DNA of 64,000 bases from assembly GCA_030528055.1 (NCBI GenBank), contig JAUMZQ010000001.1:124001-188000 (forward strand), given 5' to 3'. This document shows, one piece after another, positions 28,243 to 38,219 of the stretch; position 1 is the first letter of the stretch; each line of letters begins with the position of its first letter. The stretch is from Streptococcus sp. Its GTDB lineage: Bacteria > Bacillota > Bacilli > Lactobacillales > Streptococcaceae. The notes below the pieces were generated by a model. It was not told where the DNA came from. It saw nothing but the letters and a program-made list of their open reading frames with translations, and searched no databases. The translations under genes were made by a program, and so were the position numbers.

Positions 28243-28926
28243 ATGTATAGTATTTCATTTAAAAAGCACACAGATTTATTACCAAGGGAACGTTTGGCAG
28301 CAGAAGGAGCTGACAAGCTTAGTAATCAAGAATTACTTTCTATTTTTCTCAGGACAGGAAACAAAAAAGAAACTGTTTTCCAAGTTTCTCAACGAATATT
28401 ATCTTCTATTTCGAGTTTGGTAGATCTCAAACATCTCACTCTGCAAGAACTTCAAAATATTTCTGGTATCGGGCCTATTAAAGCAGTTGAATTACAAGCA
28501 GTTATTGAGTTAGGAAAAAGAATGAATCAAGCAGAGATACAACAAATGGATCAAGTGCTAGGAAGTCAAAAGCTAGCCAACAAAATGCAAGTAGAAATTG
28601 GTAATGAAAAACAAGAATGTTTGGTAGGTATTTATCTAAATAGTCAAAATCAAATTCTTCATCAACAAATAATTTTTAAGGGAAGCGTGACGCACAGCAT
28701 TGCTGAGCCAAGAGAAGTCTTGTATTATGCAATCAAACACTTAGCAACTTCTGTTATTTTAGTACACAACCATCCGTCGGGTTCAGTGCTACCTAGTGAA
28801 CAGGACAATCAAACGACACTCCACATTAAAAAAGCGTGTAAAATGATGGGGATTGTGCTGTTGGATCATTTGATTGTTTCTAGAAGCAGTTACTATAGTT
28901 ACAGAGAAAAAACAAATTTTATTTAG
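28243..28926 (+). CDS. radC: RadC/JAB-domain protein
   Basis: A 227-residue RadC family protein. The N-terminal part has a helix-hairpin-helix (ISGIGPIKA, about residues 75-83). The C-terminal JAB/MPN metalloprotein fold has the signature HNHPSG and following acidic residues. Despite its name it is dispensable for repair in pneumococcus; its role is unclear. AGGAGG precedes ATG 28243. Its stop overlaps the stop of the convergent amidotransferase pseudogene by 3-4 nt, with no terminator between them. Confidence 0.92.
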   Translation: MYSISFKKHTDLLPRERLAAEGADKLSNQELLSIFLRTGNKKETVFQVSQRILSSISSLVDLKHLTLQELQNISGIGPIKAVELQAVIELGKRMNQAEIQQMDQVLGSQKLANKMQVEIGNEKQECLVGIYLNSQNQILHQQIIFKGSVTHSIAEPREVLYYAIKHLATSVILVHNHPSGSVLPSEQDNQTTLHIKKACKMMGIVLLDHLIVSRSSYYSYREKTNFI

Positions 28927-29618
28927 AGCTTGTTGACAATATAGTCAAACAATTTCAAATCACCTTTTTGAGATCCGTATAAAAATTCGGGATGCCATTG
29001 AACACCTAAAAAGGGAGTACCATCAGTAGAAGTGACCGCTTCAATTACTTCATCCTTTGGATCGTAGGCGATCACTTCTAAATTATCTGCTAATTTTTTA
29101 ATACTTTGATGGTGAAAAGAATTAATCTTTGATTCTGACCCATAAATTTCATGTAAGATAGAATTATCTTTAGTGACCATGTTTTGTGTCGTGTATTGTG
29201 CTTCTTGATCTTGCCAATGATGTTCAATATCCTGATGAAGACTTCCTCCCATAGCAACATTATAGAGCTGTGTCCCACGACAAACGGTGAATATGGGCTT
29301 CATCTGCTTTCTAGCTTCCTTGATTAAGGCTAGTTCAAAAATATCCCGTTTTAAAAGGTAGTCATCACTATCAACAGCTTTTTATTCTCCATAAAACTGA
29401 GGAGAGACATTCTGTCCACCCGTAATGATTAATTTATCAATGATAGAAATATAGTGCTTGGCTGTTTCTTCATCACCAATCGGCAAAATAAGAGGAGTGC
29501 CACCGACAGCTCTCACGCCCTCAACAAATCCAGTAGCGGTATAACTCATAAGATAAGAGCTATCTTTTATCATAGTTCTTTCGTTTCCGCTAATTCCAAT
29601 TATAGGTTTTTTACTCAT
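28923..29618 (-). pseudogene. Class I glutamine amidotransferase / peptidase C26, interrupted by an in-frame stop
   Basis: The intact frame would give a 231-residue gamma-glutamyl hydrolase-like protein (PuuD type). It starts MSKKPIIGISGNER at 29618, then FVEGVRAVGG and IITGGQNVSP, breaks at TAA (29382-29384, codon 79), and continues in the same frame as VDSDDYLLKRD... The catalytic Cys motif FTVCRGTQ and the His/Glu motif GVQWHPEF are both after the stop. One substitution restores the gene, so it is a recent nonsense allele. Restart at a later Met (MKPIFTV) would give only the C-terminal part. It lies just after rex on the same strand. Confidence 0.85.
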
Positions 29619-29637
29619 TAAGTAGCTACACTCTCCA

Positions 29638-30288
29638 TTATTTTTCATTTTTGCGCATAAAGTATAATAGTGTCTGCAATTCACTAGTCAAATCAACGTA
29701 TTGGACAACTACATCTTTTGGGAGAGATAAGTGGACCGGTGAGAAACAAAGAATTCCCTTTATTCCTGCTTCAACGAGAATAGAAGCGACTTCTTGAGCT
29801 TTTATACTTGGTACAGTCAAAATAGCAGTCTGTACATTTCCTGTTTTGATTTTTTCTTTTATTTGTGAGATTCCGTAGATAGAAATACCATCATCAGTGG
29901 TTGTTCCGATGTCTGGATGATCGTCTGTATCAAATGCCATAACAATTTTCATTTTGTTTCGTTCATGAAAACGGTAATGCAAGAGTGCACGTCCCATATT
30001 TCCAACACCAACTATAATAACATTTGTGACGGAGTTATCGTTTAAGAGGTCGGCAAAAAAATTCATCAATTTTTTGACATCATAACCAAAGCCTCTACGT
30101 CCTAATTCACCGAAATATGAAAAATCACGCCTCACAGTTGCTGAATCAATACCAATGGCTTCAGCAATTTGTTTGGAGTTCGCTTTTTCGATTTTTTCTG
30201 AATTGAAACGTTTAAAAATACGATAATAAAGTGATAATCTTTTCGCAGTTGCACGAGGAATTGAGTTATTATTTTTATCAGTTTTCAA
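29638..30288 (-). CDS. rex: Redox-sensing transcriptional repressor
   Basis: Rex senses the NADH/NAD ratio and controls fermentation genes. The N-terminal winged helix contains [15 protein letters not shown] and [15 protein letters not shown] (about residues 12-60). The NAD-binding Rossmann motif [11 protein letters not shown] lies at about 92-102, and a domain-swapping C-terminal helix closes the 216-residue protein. The start is TTG 30288, with GAAAGG about 10 nt before. ATG is absent at this position, but the alignment of the N-terminus to known Rex supports it. Cotranscribed with the broken amidotransferase gene. Confidence 0.93.
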   Translation of the reverse strand: MKTDKNNNSIPRATAKRLSLYYRIFKRFNSEKIEKANSKQIAEAIGIDSATVRRDFSYFGELGRRGFGYDVKKLMNFFADLLNDNSVTNVIIVGVGNMGRALLHYRFHERNKMKIVMAFDTDDHPDIGTTTDDGISIYGISQIKEKIKTGNVQTAILTVPSIKAQEVASILVEAGIKGILCFSPVHLSLPKDVVVQYVDLTSELQTLLYFMRKNEK

Positions 30289-30349
30289 AAAATCACGACC
30301 TTTCTATACTCTATTTTATAGAAAGTTTGTGAAAAAAGCAATTAGATAA

Positions 30350-30401
30350 ACCAATAAAAAATGAAGGGTAAATTCGGTTTTAGCGAATCTGTCCTTCATT
30401 T
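30350..30401 (-). terminator. Terminator of the prs-desulfurase-DUF1831 operon
   Basis: AAATGAAGG (30359-30367) pairs with CCTTCATTT (30393-30401) with inner paired segments. On the minus strand TTTTTATT follows. Confidence 0.75.
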
Positions 30402-30415
30402 GATTACAGTAGTAC

Positions 30416-30766
30416 TTAAGCTATTGGTATCTTTTCAAAAATTTCTCTTTCAACAAGGCTATCCATGAGAAAATAAAATTTTTGTTGAATAATAGCATGT
30501 TTCTCACTTTTAAAGATATTAACTAATCTTAAACCAGATTGATCGGTGATATTAATTTTAAAGCCTGTTAATTCTTTGTTGATAATAATTTTTAATTTAA
30601 AGCCTTGTCCGCTATTGGGTACAGCTTCTAATAAACGAGAAAGTTCGTAATTTCCAACCTTTGTTTCGAAAAAGGTATTGTCTCTCAAGGTAAATTTTTT
30701 CACATTCGGATGAATGGAATAAGTAAAGTGACAGTCTTGTAAGCTAACAGATGTTTGAAAAGCCAT
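30416..30766 (-). CDS. DUF1831 family protein
   Basis: A 116-residue cytoplasmic protein of unknown function (MAFQTSVSLQDCHFTYSIHP...), matching the small DUF1831 proteins of streptococci. It begins 1 nt after the stop of the cysteine desulfurase gene upstream on the same strand, so it is translationally coupled to it. This suggests a helper role in sulfur transfer or amino acid metabolism, which is unproven. No membrane segment or metal motif is visible. Confidence 0.75.
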   Translation of the reverse strand: MAFQTSVSLQDCHFTYSIHPNVKKFTLRDNTFFETKVGNYELSRLLEAVPNSGQGFKLKIIINKELTGFKINITDQSGLRLVNIFKSEKHAIIQQKFYFLMDSLVEREIFEKIPIA

Positions 30767-30767
30767 C

Positions 30768-31883
30768 TTATCCTCCTAAAATTTCTTTTAATTTTTTTGT
30801 AAAACTTTTAATATCTTCTACCGTATTTTGTATTGATAGACTAATTCGGATTGATTCAGTAAGTTTTTTTGAATTTTCTCCATAAATAGCTTGCAAGACA
30901 TGACTAGGTTGTATCGCACCTGCTGTACAAGCTGAACCAGTAGAAATTGAAAAACCATTTAAATCAAGTTTGAGAAGAAGCAACTCATTTTTTTGATTTG
31001 GAAAACCTAGATTAATAACATATGGCAAACTTGGAGAATTTTCATTCAGATAAAAATCTGTATCTGACAATTCTTCTAATAAAATATTTTTTAGATTTTG
31101 GATATACTGAAGATTTTCTTCCATATTTTCCACATCTTCGGACAAAGCAGTAGCCATTCCCACTATGGAAACTAGATTTTCAGTACCTGCTCGATGTTTG
31201 TTTTCTTGTTCACCACCATGTTGAAGATTGTCGAAATCCATATTTTTTGCATATAGAAAGCCAACACCTTTTGGCCCATGAAATTTATGAGCTGAAGCAC
31301 TGAGAAAATCAATAGCCAGTTCTTGTGGGTAGATTGGTATTTTCCCTATGGCTTGCACAGCATCCACATGAAAAACAGCCTGATGTTCTTTCATCATTTC
31401 TCCAATTTCCTTTATTGGAAGGATGTAGCCTGTTTCATTGTTAACTGCCATTGTAGAAACGAGAATAGTATCAGGTCTAAGGGCATTTTTTATATCTTGT
31501 ACTAGAATCTTTCCATCAATTGGTTGAATAATGGTTACTTCAAATCCAAACTTCTCAACAAGATAATCAATCGTTTCTAAGACTGCATGATGCTCGATAG
31601 CAGTAGTGATAATATGTTTTCCCTTATGTTGATGACGAAGAGCATAACCTTTTATTGCTGTGTTGTTGCTTTCAGTGCCTCCGGAAGTAAATACAACATG
31701 CTGATCATCAACTTGAAGTGCTTGAGCTATTTTTTCTCTCGCTTGTCTGAGTAGTTTACTTGCTTCTCGTCCATGTGCATGAATACTTGAAGGATTTCCA
31801 AAAACAGTGGTCATTGCTTGAGTCATACTATCAATAGCAGCAGTAGACAAAGGAGTAGTTGCAGCATTATCTAAATAAATCAA
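30768..31883 (-). CDS. Cysteine desulfurase (NifS/IscS-like)
   Basis: A 371-residue PLP enzyme that takes sulfur from cysteine for thiolation or Fe-S assembly. The N-terminus YLDNAATTPLS is the family start. The PLP lysine lies in SASAHKFHGPKG and the catalytic cysteine in STGSACTAG, which belongs to the group I (IscS/NifS) loop type. It sits between prs and DUF1831 in an operon away from a suf cluster. In other streptococci the equivalent gene neighbours tRNA thiolation functions, but no mnmA is seen here. The specific role is uncertain. Confidence 0.9.
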   Translation of the reverse strand: MIYLDNAATTPLSTAAIDSMTQAMTTVFGNPSSIHAHGREASKLLRQAREKIAQALQVDDQHVVFTSGGTESNNTAIKGYALRHQHKGKHIITTAIEHHAVLETIDYLVEKFGFEVTIIQPIDGKILVQDIKNALRPDTILVSTMAVNNETGYILPIKEIGEMMKEHQAVFHVDAVQAIGKIPIYPQELAIDFLSASAHKFHGPKGVGFLYAKNMDFDNLQHGGEQENKHRAGTENLVSIVGMATALSEDVENMEENLQYIQNLKNILLEELSDTDFYLNENSPSLPYVINLGFPNQKNELLLLKLDLNGFSISTGSACTAGAIQPSHVLQAIYGENSKKLTESIRISLSIQNTVEDIKSFTKKLKEILGG

Positions 31884-31894
31884 TAATTTGTACC

Positions 31895-32848
31895 TTATTT
31901 GTGATAGGCAAAGAGTGGGCTAACTGGTTTCTTCTCTTGAATGCGAATAATTGCCTCTCCAATTAGTTCACTTGCAGTAATGTATTTGATATTTTGAGGA
32001 ATCTTTTCTTTGGTGTCAACAGAATCTGTAACTAAAATTTCTTTAATTGGAACAGCATCTAGTAAATCAGCAGCACCTTCAACAAATAATCCGTGACTGG
32101 AAACAGCATAAATTTCCACGGCACCTTCTCGATTGACAATTTTAGCAGCTTCTGAAAAAGTACGACCTGTATTTAAAATATCATCAATTAGAATCGCTTT
32201 TTTTCCTTCGACATCACCAATAATATAACCTTCTGAACGTCCTGCTTCGTCTTCACCATAATCGATAATAGCGATTGGAGCGTCCAAGTATTCAGCTAAG
32301 CTACGTGCTCGTTTAACACCTGAATTTTTAGGACTTACTACGACTACATTTTCACCAGTCAACCCCATACTACAGTAGTGTTCGGCAAACAGTGGAATTG
32401 TAAAGAGATTGTCTACAGGAATATCAAAGAACCCTTGAACCTGAACAGCGTGAAGATCTAAAGAAATGACTCTATCTACACCAGCCCCAACGAGCATATT
32501 TGCAACAAGTTTTGCAGTAATTGGCTCTCTAGGAGCGGCAGTTCTGTCCTGTCTTGCATAACCAAAATAAGGCATAACAACATTTACGGTATTAGCGCTA
32601 GCTCGTTTGCAAGCATCTACCATAATGAGTAGCTCCATTAAATGGTTGTTTACAGGGAAACTAGTGGATTGGATGATATAGATATCAAAGCCACGCACGC
32701 TTTCTTCTATGTTAATTTGAATTTCTCCATCAGAAAATTGACGTGAAGAAAGTTTTCCCAGAGGAACTCCAGCAGCTTCCGCAATTTTTTCGGCAATTTG
32801 ATAGTTGGAGTTAAGGGAGAAAAGTTTCATATTTTTTTTGTCAGACAT
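31895..32848 (-). CDS. prs: Ribose-phosphate pyrophosphokinase (class I)
   Basis: Prs makes PRPP from ribose-5-phosphate and ATP, feeding PyrE and purine synthesis. The 317-residue protein has the ATP loop around [10 protein letters not shown] (about residues 96-105), the flexible [13 protein letters not shown] loop and the PRPP-binding [19 protein letters not shown] lies before the ATG at 32848. It is followed after 11 nt by the cysteine desulfurase gene. Streptococci carry two prs genes; this one matches the copy next to relQ. Confidence 0.95.
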   Translation of the reverse strand: MSDKKNMKLFSLNSNYQIAEKIAEAAGVPLGKLSSRQFSDGEIQINIEESVRGFDIYIIQSTSFPVNNHLMELLIMVDACKRASANTVNVVMPYFGYARQDRTAAPREPITAKLVANMLVGAGVDRVISLDLHAVQVQGFFDIPVDNLFTIPLFAEHYCSMGLTGENVVVVSPKNSGVKRARSLAEYLDAPIAIIDYGEDEAGRSEGYIIGDVEGKKAILIDDILNTGRTFSEAAKIVNREGAVEIYAVSSHGLFVEGAADLLDAVPIKEILVTDSVDTKEKIPQNIKYITASELIGEAIIRIQEKKPVSPLFAYHK

Positions 32849-32924
32849 TGTTAGACCATCCTCATTTGACTGATTAAATTTACAGTTACTATTCTATCAA
32901 AAAAAAAGGATTATTTCAGCAATT

Positions 32925-33488
32925 TTATATGTTTTCGCTAAATCTTCCAATCTTGCTTTTTCCAGTTTTGTATTCAATGTGGTGTTCTTTAAGAAATGAC
33001 TGAAATTGTTTTTGACCATCTTTGAAATCTCTTACTTCCAACTCTAATTCAAAATCAGTTTTTCCAAAATAATGACTTTCGTCTAAAGCTAGTAATCCAA
33101 TTTCTATTTGTTTTTCCATTCGGATTGTTTCTAAATGACCAATAATTCTTAAGTCGTTTGTCGAAAAAGATAATCCTTCCAATAACTGAGTAATTTTTCC
33201 TTCTGGGAAAATTTGTTTTTCTAGAAGGTTGCTTATTTCTGTTGATTTTAGAGTCTGATTGTATTCCATATTTCCAAGTTTTTGAGGAATTTTCAGTGTT
33301 AGTTCAGCTAGTGTATCTGAAAATGTTCGTACTCTTAATACTATTTTTGCTTGGCGTAAATTGTAGCCAGTCGAATCAATATAATAATTGGTTTGCGTGA
33401 TTGCTTTACTTGTTTGAAAAAATGGTAATAAATTTTTGTATTCTTCTTCTGTAAGCATGCTTTTAAATTCAATTTCTAGGTGATCCAT
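32925..33488 (-). CDS. CYTH domain protein (triphosphate-binding)
   Basis: A 187-residue soluble protein starting with the CYTH signature EIEFK (ExExK, about residues 4-8). It has alternating basic and acidic strands (KIVLRVRTF, DFELELEVRDF) that line the triphosphate tunnel. Bacterial YjbK-type members hydrolyse or bind inorganic tripolyphosphate. The start is taken as ATG 33488 with AAGGA upstream; a TTG at 33494 is less likely. It is divergent from relQ and shares a 94-nt intergenic region with it, a conserved streptococcal pairing that suggests a nucleotide or phosphate stress role. Confidence 0.85.
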   Translation of the reverse strand: MDHLEIEFKSMLTEEEYKNLLPFFQTSKAITQTNYYIDSTGYNLRQAKIVLRVRTFSDTLAELTLKIPQKLGNMEYNQTLKSTEISNLLEKQIFPEGKITQLLEGLSFSTNDLRIIGHLETIRMEKQIEIGLLALDESHYFGKTDFELELEVRDFKDGQKQFQSFLKEHHIEYKTGKSKIGRFSENI

Positions 33489-33582
33489 TTCCAAGTCCTT
33501 TTCTTTTTTTTGAAAGCGATTTATGATATAATACTTGTTGTGTTTATTTTATAAAAAAAATAATGAAATGACAAGGTGAGAT

Positions 33583-34254
33583 ATGGCAATAGAGTGGGAA
33601 GAATTTTTAGACCCATATATACAAGCGGTTGGAGAACTAAAAATCAAATTGCGGGGGATTCGCAAACAATATCGAAAACAACAACATCATTCACCTATTG
33701 AATTTGTCACTGGTCGTGTCAAACCAGTTGAAAGTATCAAGGAAAAAATGATACTTCGAGGAATTAAAGAGGAAAATATCGCTAGCGATATGCAAGATAT
33801 TGCAGGACTCAGGATCATGGTTCAATTTGTTGATGATGTGAAGGAAGTTTTGGAAGTTCTTCGTAATCGTAAAGATATGAGAATTATTCAAGAACGAGAT
33901 TACATCAAGAACAAAAAAGCGAGTGGTTATCGTAGTTATCATGTAATTATTGAATATTCGGTTGATACGATAAATGGTAGCAAGACTATTTTAGCTGAAA
34001 TCCAAATTCGAACCTTATCTATGAATTTTTGGGCAACAATTGAACATTCTCTCAATTATAAGTACAAGGGAGAGTTTCCAGAAGAGATTCGGAAACGTTT
34101 GGAGACAACTGCTAATTTGGCTTATCAACTTGATGAGGAAATGGGAGCAATTCGTGATGCTATTCAAGAAGCACAAGCTCTGTTTGATCCTCTTCATCGT
34201 AAGTTGAATGATGGTGTGGGAAATAGTGATGATACAGATGAAGAATACAGATAA
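33583..34254 (+). CDS. relQ: Small alarmone synthetase (GTP pyrophosphokinase)
   Basis: A 223-residue single-domain (p)ppGpp synthetase of the RelQ/YjbM type. The synthetase motifs include [15 protein letters not shown] (about residues 69-83), [16 protein letters not shown] with the substrate lysines (about 106-121) and [13 protein letters not shown] (about 142-154). There is no hydrolase, TGS or ACT domain. AAGGTGAG precedes ATG 33583. It overlaps nadK by 17 nt and heads the run relQ-nadK-rluD-pta, so alarmone, NADP, pseudouridine and acetyl-phosphate enzymes share one transcript. Confidence 0.94.
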   Translation: MAIEWEEFLDPYIQAVGELKIKLRGIRKQYRKQQHHSPIEFVTGRVKPVESIKEKMILRGIKEENIASDMQDIAGLRIMVQFVDDVKEVLEVLRNRKDMRIIQERDYIKNKKASGYRSYHVIIEYSVDTINGSKTILAEIQIRTLSMNFWATIEHSLNYKYKGEFPEEIRKRLETTANLAYQLDEEMGAIRDAIQEAQALFDPLHRKLNDGVGNSDDTDEEYR

Positions 34255-35056
34255 AAAAATAGCGATTATTCGTAACAGAAAAAGACAAAGTGAAGAAGTT
34301 TATCAAAAACTAAAACAAAAATTGAGGAAAAATAATTTTATTTTAACTCCTAAAAATCCTGACATCGTTATTTCTGTCGGTGGAGATGGAATGCTTTTGT
34401 CTGCCTTTCATAAATATGAAAATCAGCTAGACCGAGTTCGTTTTGTTGGGGTTCACACGGGTCATTTGGGATTTTATACAGATTATCGTGATTTTGAGTT
34501 GGACAAATTAGTGAAAAATCTTAATCTGGATGCTGGTGCCAAGGTATCCTATCCCATTCTAAATGTTAAAATTATTTTTGGAAATGGTGAAACAAGAACC
34601 ATTCGAGCATTAAATGAAGCAACCATCAAGCGTTCGGATAGAACTATGGTTGCTGATGTGATTATCAATCGAGTTCATTTTGAACGATTTAGAGGAGATG
34701 GTATTTCGGTTTCTACACCTACTGGGAGTACCGCCTATAATAAATCCTTAGGTGGCGCTGTGCTTCATCCAACGATTGAAGCCCTACAGGTGACAGAAAT
34801 TGCCAGTCTAAATAATCAAGTCTATCGAACATTGGGTTCATCTGTCATCGTTCCTAAAAAAGATAAAATTGAACTGTTACCTACTCGTAATGATCACCAT
34901 ACGATTTCAGTAGATAATCAAATCTTTTCTTTTAGAAACATTGTGAGAATTGAATACCAGATTGATAATCATAAAATTAATTTTGTCGCAACTCCGAGTC
35001 ACACTAGCTTTTGGAATCGTGTACGAGACTCATTTATTGGAGAACATCAGGAATGA
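34238..35056 (+). CDS. nadK: NAD kinase
   Basis: NadK phosphorylates NAD to NADP. The GGDGML motif holds the catalytic Asp (about residue 49), and [11 protein letters not shown] forms the second conserved site. The start is ATG 34238, giving [11 protein letters not shown] as in pneumococcus (272 residues). A longer in-frame start at 34208 lies inside relQ. The ribosome site is weak, so translation probably depends on the 17-nt overlap with relQ. The end overlaps rluD as ATGA. Confidence 0.94.
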   Translation: MKNTDKKIAIIRNRKRQSEEVYQKLKQKLRKNNFILTPKNPDIVISVGGDGMLLSAFHKYENQLDRVRFVGVHTGHLGFYTDYRDFELDKLVKNLNLDAGAKVSYPILNVKIIFGNGETRTIRALNEATIKRSDRTMVADVIINRVHFERFRGDGISVSTPTGSTAYNKSLGGAVLHPTIEALQVTEIASLNNQVYRTLGSSVIVPKKDKIELLPTRNDHHTISVDNQIFSFRNIVRIEYQIDNHKINFVATPSHTSFWNRVRDSFIGEHQE

Positions 35057-35949
35057 GATTTGAATTTATTGCAGATGAGCGTGTCAAAGTGAAAACACTA
35101 TTAAAACGCCATGAAGTATCAAAAGGTCTTTTAGCGAAAATCAAGTTTTCTGGTGGAAATATTTTTGTCAATAATCAAGTTCAGAGTGCCATTTTTTTAT
35201 TAAATATCGGTGATAAAGTGACCATTGATATTCCCTCTGAAAAAGGGTTTGACAAGTTGGAAACAGTTGATAGAGATTTAGCAATTATCTATGAAGATGA
35301 ACACTTTTTAATCATTGATAAACCTGTTGGAGTCGCTAGTATTCCAAGTGTGAATCATTCGAATACAATGGCTAATTTTGTAAAAGCTTATTACAGTCGC
35401 AAGAATTATGAAAATCAGCAAGTGCATATCGTTACTCGTTTAGATCGAGACACAAGCGGTTTGATGCTCTTTGCAAAACATGGTTATGCTCATGCTAGGT
35501 TAGATAAGCAACTACAAAAAAGAAAAATTGAAAAACGCTACTATGCTTTAGTTAAAGGTAGTGGTGAGTTACAAGCTGAGGGTGAAATTATTGCACCGAT
35601 TGGGCGAAATCTTGATAGTATCATTACACGATGTGTTACCAATGAGGGCAAATATGCACATACGAGCTATAAAGTGATAGAAAAGTTTGGAGATATCTAT
35701 TTGGTGGATATTCGCTTACATACTGGACGAACTCATCAAATACGTGTTCATTTTTCTTATATTGGTTTTCCCCTACTAGGTGATGATCTGTATGGAGGTA
35801 GTATGGAAGATGGAATAAGTAGGCAAGCTTTGCATTGTCATTCTTTGAAATTTTATCATGCCTTTAATAATCAAGAAATTGATAGAGGAAGCCCTTTACC
35901 AGAAGATTTTAAACATGTAATAGATAATGTAAAATACAGAGGAGTTTAA
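35053..35949 (+). CDS. rluD: RluD-family 23S rRNA pseudouridine synthase
   Basis: A 298-residue pseudouridine synthase. The N-terminal S4-like part is followed by the catalytic motif [16 protein letters not shown], with the nucleophilic Asp at about residue 138, and by [11 protein letters not shown] later. It modifies uridines in 23S rRNA; the exact site cannot be given from sequence. The start is ATG 35053, overlapping the nadK stop (ATGA), which shows coupling. Start 35011 inside nadK is rejected. pta follows 6 nt after the stop. Confidence 0.9.
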   Translation: MRFEFIADERVKVKTLLKRHEVSKGLLAKIKFSGGNIFVNNQVQSAIFLLNIGDKVTIDIPSEKGFDKLETVDRDLAIIYEDEHFLIIDKPVGVASIPSVNHSNTMANFVKAYYSRKNYENQQVHIVTRLDRDTSGLMLFAKHGYAHARLDKQLQKRKIEKRYYALVKGSGELQAEGEIIAPIGRNLDSIITRCVTNEGKYAHTSYKVIEKFGDIYLVDIRLHTGRTHQIRVHFSYIGFPLLGDDLYGGSMEDGISRQALHCHSLKFYHAFNNQEIDRGSPLPEDFKHVIDNVKYRGV

Positions 35950-35955
35950 ATTATA

Positions 35956-36933
35956 ATGAAAATTTTTGATTCAATTCGTAATGCCCTAAAAGGTAAAGAA
36001 GTAAAAGTTGTATTACCAGAAGGAGAAGAGCCACGCATTTTGCAGGCAACTAAGAGATTGGTTAAAGAAACAGATGTTATCCCTGTTCTTTTAGGAAATC
36101 CAGATAAGATTCGTATTTATCTGGAGATAGAGGGAATAACAGAAGGTTACCAAGTAATCGATCCCGCAACTTGTTCTTGTTTTGAAGAAATGGTAGCTGC
36201 TTTCGTGGAGCGTCGTAAGGGTAAAATTACAGAAGAAGAAGCGCGCAAACTTTTAGTAGAAGATGTTAATTATTTTGGAGTTATGCTAGTTTATTTGGGT
36301 AAGGTACAAGGAATGGTCTCAGGAGCTATTCATTCAACGGCTAGTACTGTTCGTCCAGCGCTTCAAATCATCAAAACTCTTCCATGGGTTTCTAGAACAT
36401 CTGGTGCTTTTTTAATGGTACGTGATGATGAACGTTACATTTTTAGTGATTGTGCCATTAACATTGATCCAGATGCGAATATTCTTGCAGAAATTGCAAT
36501 TAATTCAGCTCTAACGGCACAAATTTTTGATATAAAACCAAAAGTAGCTATGCTTAGTTACTCTACAAAAGGCTCAGGATTTGGAGAGAAAGTAGATAAA
36601 GTGGTAGAAGCGACTAAAATTGCCCAAGAGATGCGTCCAGATTTGATAATTGATGGAGAATTACAATTTGATGCAGCGTTCGTTCCTGAAACGGCTCAAC
36701 TCAAAGCACCAGATAGTAATGTAGCAGGTCAAGCAACTGTTTTTGTATTTCCAAGTATTGAAGCAGGAAATATTAGCTACAAAATGGCTGAACGCTTAGG
36801 TGGTTTTTCAGCAGTTGGTCCAATCCTTCAAGGACTTAACCATCCTGTAAACGATCTTTCTCGTGGTTGTAATGCTGATGATGTCTATAAATTAACCTTA
36901 ATAACCGCAAGTCAAGCTGTTGGGCATTATTAA
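35956..36933 (+). CDS. pta: Phosphate acetyltransferase
   Basis: Pta interconverts acetyl-CoA and acetyl phosphate, linking pyruvate breakdown to ATP production by acetate kinase. The 325-residue protein is the short class I form, with VVLPEGEEPRIL near the N-terminus, VSGAIHSTASTVRPALQ in the middle (about residues 117-133) and a C-terminal GLNHPVNDLSRGC. It is the last gene of relQ-nadK-rluD-pta, 6 nt after rluD. Acetyl phosphate can donate phosphate to response regulators such as those encoded at 20623 and 47645. Confidence 0.95.
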   Translation: MKIFDSIRNALKGKEVKVVLPEGEEPRILQATKRLVKETDVIPVLLGNPDKIRIYLEIEGITEGYQVIDPATCSCFEEMVAAFVERRKGKITEEEARKLLVEDVNYFGVMLVYLGKVQGMVSGAIHSTASTVRPALQIIKTLPWVSRTSGAFLMVRDDERYIFSDCAINIDPDANILAEIAINSALTAQIFDIKPKVAMLSYSTKGSGFGEKVDKVVEATKIAQEMRPDLIIDGELQFDAAFVPETAQLKAPDSNVAGQATVFVFPSIEAGNISYKMAERLGGFSAVGPILQGLNHPVNDLSRGCNADDVYKLTLITASQAVGHY

Positions 36934-37016
36934 TTAAAAGATTAGAGTTATAAAATTATGCGTACATAAAGTGATTCTATGTGTTATAGCGTTGCTTTAT
37001 GTATTTTTCTATTTTG

Positions 37017-37025
37017 TGGTATACT
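37017..37025 (+). promoter_or_regulatory. Extended -10 promoter of mutY (leaderless)
   Basis: TGGTATACT (37017-37025) is an extended -10. Six nt follow to the ATG at 37032, with no room for a ribosome site. Confidence 0.6.
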
Positions 37026-37031
37026 GACTAT

Positions 37032-38192
37032 ATGATTGATTTGAAACAATACGGTATTATGATGTGGGAAGAGAAGAAAATTATTTCTTTTCGCAAAAAA
37101 TTATTATCTTGGTATGATGAAAATGCTAGAGATTTGCCTTGGAGACAAACATGTAATCCTTACCATATATGGATTTCTGAAATTATGCTTCAACAAACAA
37201 GGGTGGACACAGTTATTCCTTATTACCAGCGTTTTGTAAAGTGGTTTCCTACAATAATAGATTTGGCTGATGCTTCCGAAGAGAAATTACTAAAATCTTG
37301 GGAAGGCTTAGGATATTATTCACGTGTGCGAAACATGCAAGTAGCAGCTAAGCAAATTCAGAATCAGTTTGATGGAGAATTTCCTACCAGCTACGAAGAA
37401 ATTAAAAAACTAAAAGGAATTGGTCCTTATACAGCTGGTGCCATTGCTAGTATTGCTTTTTCTCTACCAGAACCCGCGGTCGATGGCAATGTTATGAGAG
37501 TTTTAAGTCGTTTGTTTGAGGTTAATTTGGATATTGGCTTACCAAAAAATCGGAAAATTTTTCAAGCAATGATGGAAATTTTGATTGATCCAATCAGACC
37601 AGGTGATTTTAATCAAGCACTTATGGATCTAGGTTCTGACATAGAAGCCCCCGTCCATCCTAGACCAGAGGAGAGTCCTGTTAAGGAATTTAGTGCAGCT
37701 TATCTACACGGTACAATGGATAAATATCCTATCAAAGAGCCCAAGAAAAAACCTCTCCCAGTGTATTTATATGGTTTGGTTATTCAAGATGAGTTTGGAA
37801 GATTTTTACTGGAAAAAAATGAATCAAAAGGTTTGTTATCTGGATTTTGGCATTTTCCCCTAATTGAAGTGGAAGAATTTGCAGAAGAACAGCAAATTAA
37901 TTTATTTGTTCATTCTGAATTAAAAGATGATCTAGAATTATCTCCAAGAGAAAGTTTTGAACAAGATTATGATGTGAAAGTGCATTGGCAATCAGTAACT
38001 TTCCCACAAATCAAACACGTTTTTAGTCACCGAAAGTGGCATATTTCCTTAAACTACGGGAAAGTATCCGATTTAGAATACGAAAGCAAAAAAGATGTTT
38101 TATGGCTGTATCCTCATGAGTTTGAAACAGTGCCATTTGCAAAACCACAACAAAAAATGTGGGAAACTTTTTCAAACACTATAAAACCCTAA
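37032..38192 (+). CDS. mutY: A/G-specific adenine glycosylase without an Fe-S cluster
   Basis: MutY removes adenine mispaired with 8-oxoguanine. The catalytic Glu50 lies in SEIMLQQTR, the helix-hairpin-helix is KGIGPYTAGA and Asp151 is in PAVDGNVMR. The four cysteines that normally bind a 4Fe-4S cluster are replaced by the stretch after SDIEAPVHPRP, so this is the clusterless form reported in lactic acid bacteria. A C-terminal Nudix-like domain (about 240-386) reads the 8-oxoG. The start at 37032 (MIDLKQYGI) matches pneumococcal MutY, and a longer start at 36999 lies within the promoter. The mRNA appears leaderless. Confidence 0.93.
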   Translation: MIDLKQYGIMMWEEKKIISFRKKLLSWYDENARDLPWRQTCNPYHIWISEIMLQQTRVDTVIPYYQRFVKWFPTIIDLADASEEKLLKSWEGLGYYSRVRNMQVAAKQIQNQFDGEFPTSYEEIKKLKGIGPYTAGAIASIAFSLPEPAVDGNVMRVLSRLFEVNLDIGLPKNRKIFQAMMEILIDPIRPGDFNQALMDLGSDIEAPVHPRPEESPVKEFSAAYLHGTMDKYPIKEPKKKPLPVYLYGLVIQDEFGRFLLEKNESKGLLSGFWHFPLIEVEEFAEEQQINLFVHSELKDDLELSPRESFEQDYDVKVHWQSVTFPQIKHVFSHRKWHISLNYGKVSDLEYESKKDVLWLYPHEFETVPFAKPQQKMWETFSNTIKP

Positions 38193-38219
38193 TCCAGCCT
38201 CGGATTAGGGTTTTATTTT
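38183..38219. terminator. Bidirectional terminator between mutY and the thioredoxin-like gene
   Basis: AAAACCCTAATCC (38183-38195) and GGATTAGGGTTTT (38202-38214) form a 13-bp stem. The mutY stop codon lies in the 5' arm and the convergent gene ends at its foot. Confidence 0.8.

Noticed and set aside
30300..30345. Rex operator in the rex promoter
   Set aside because: One TTGTGAA half-site is present, but the second half is not convincing.
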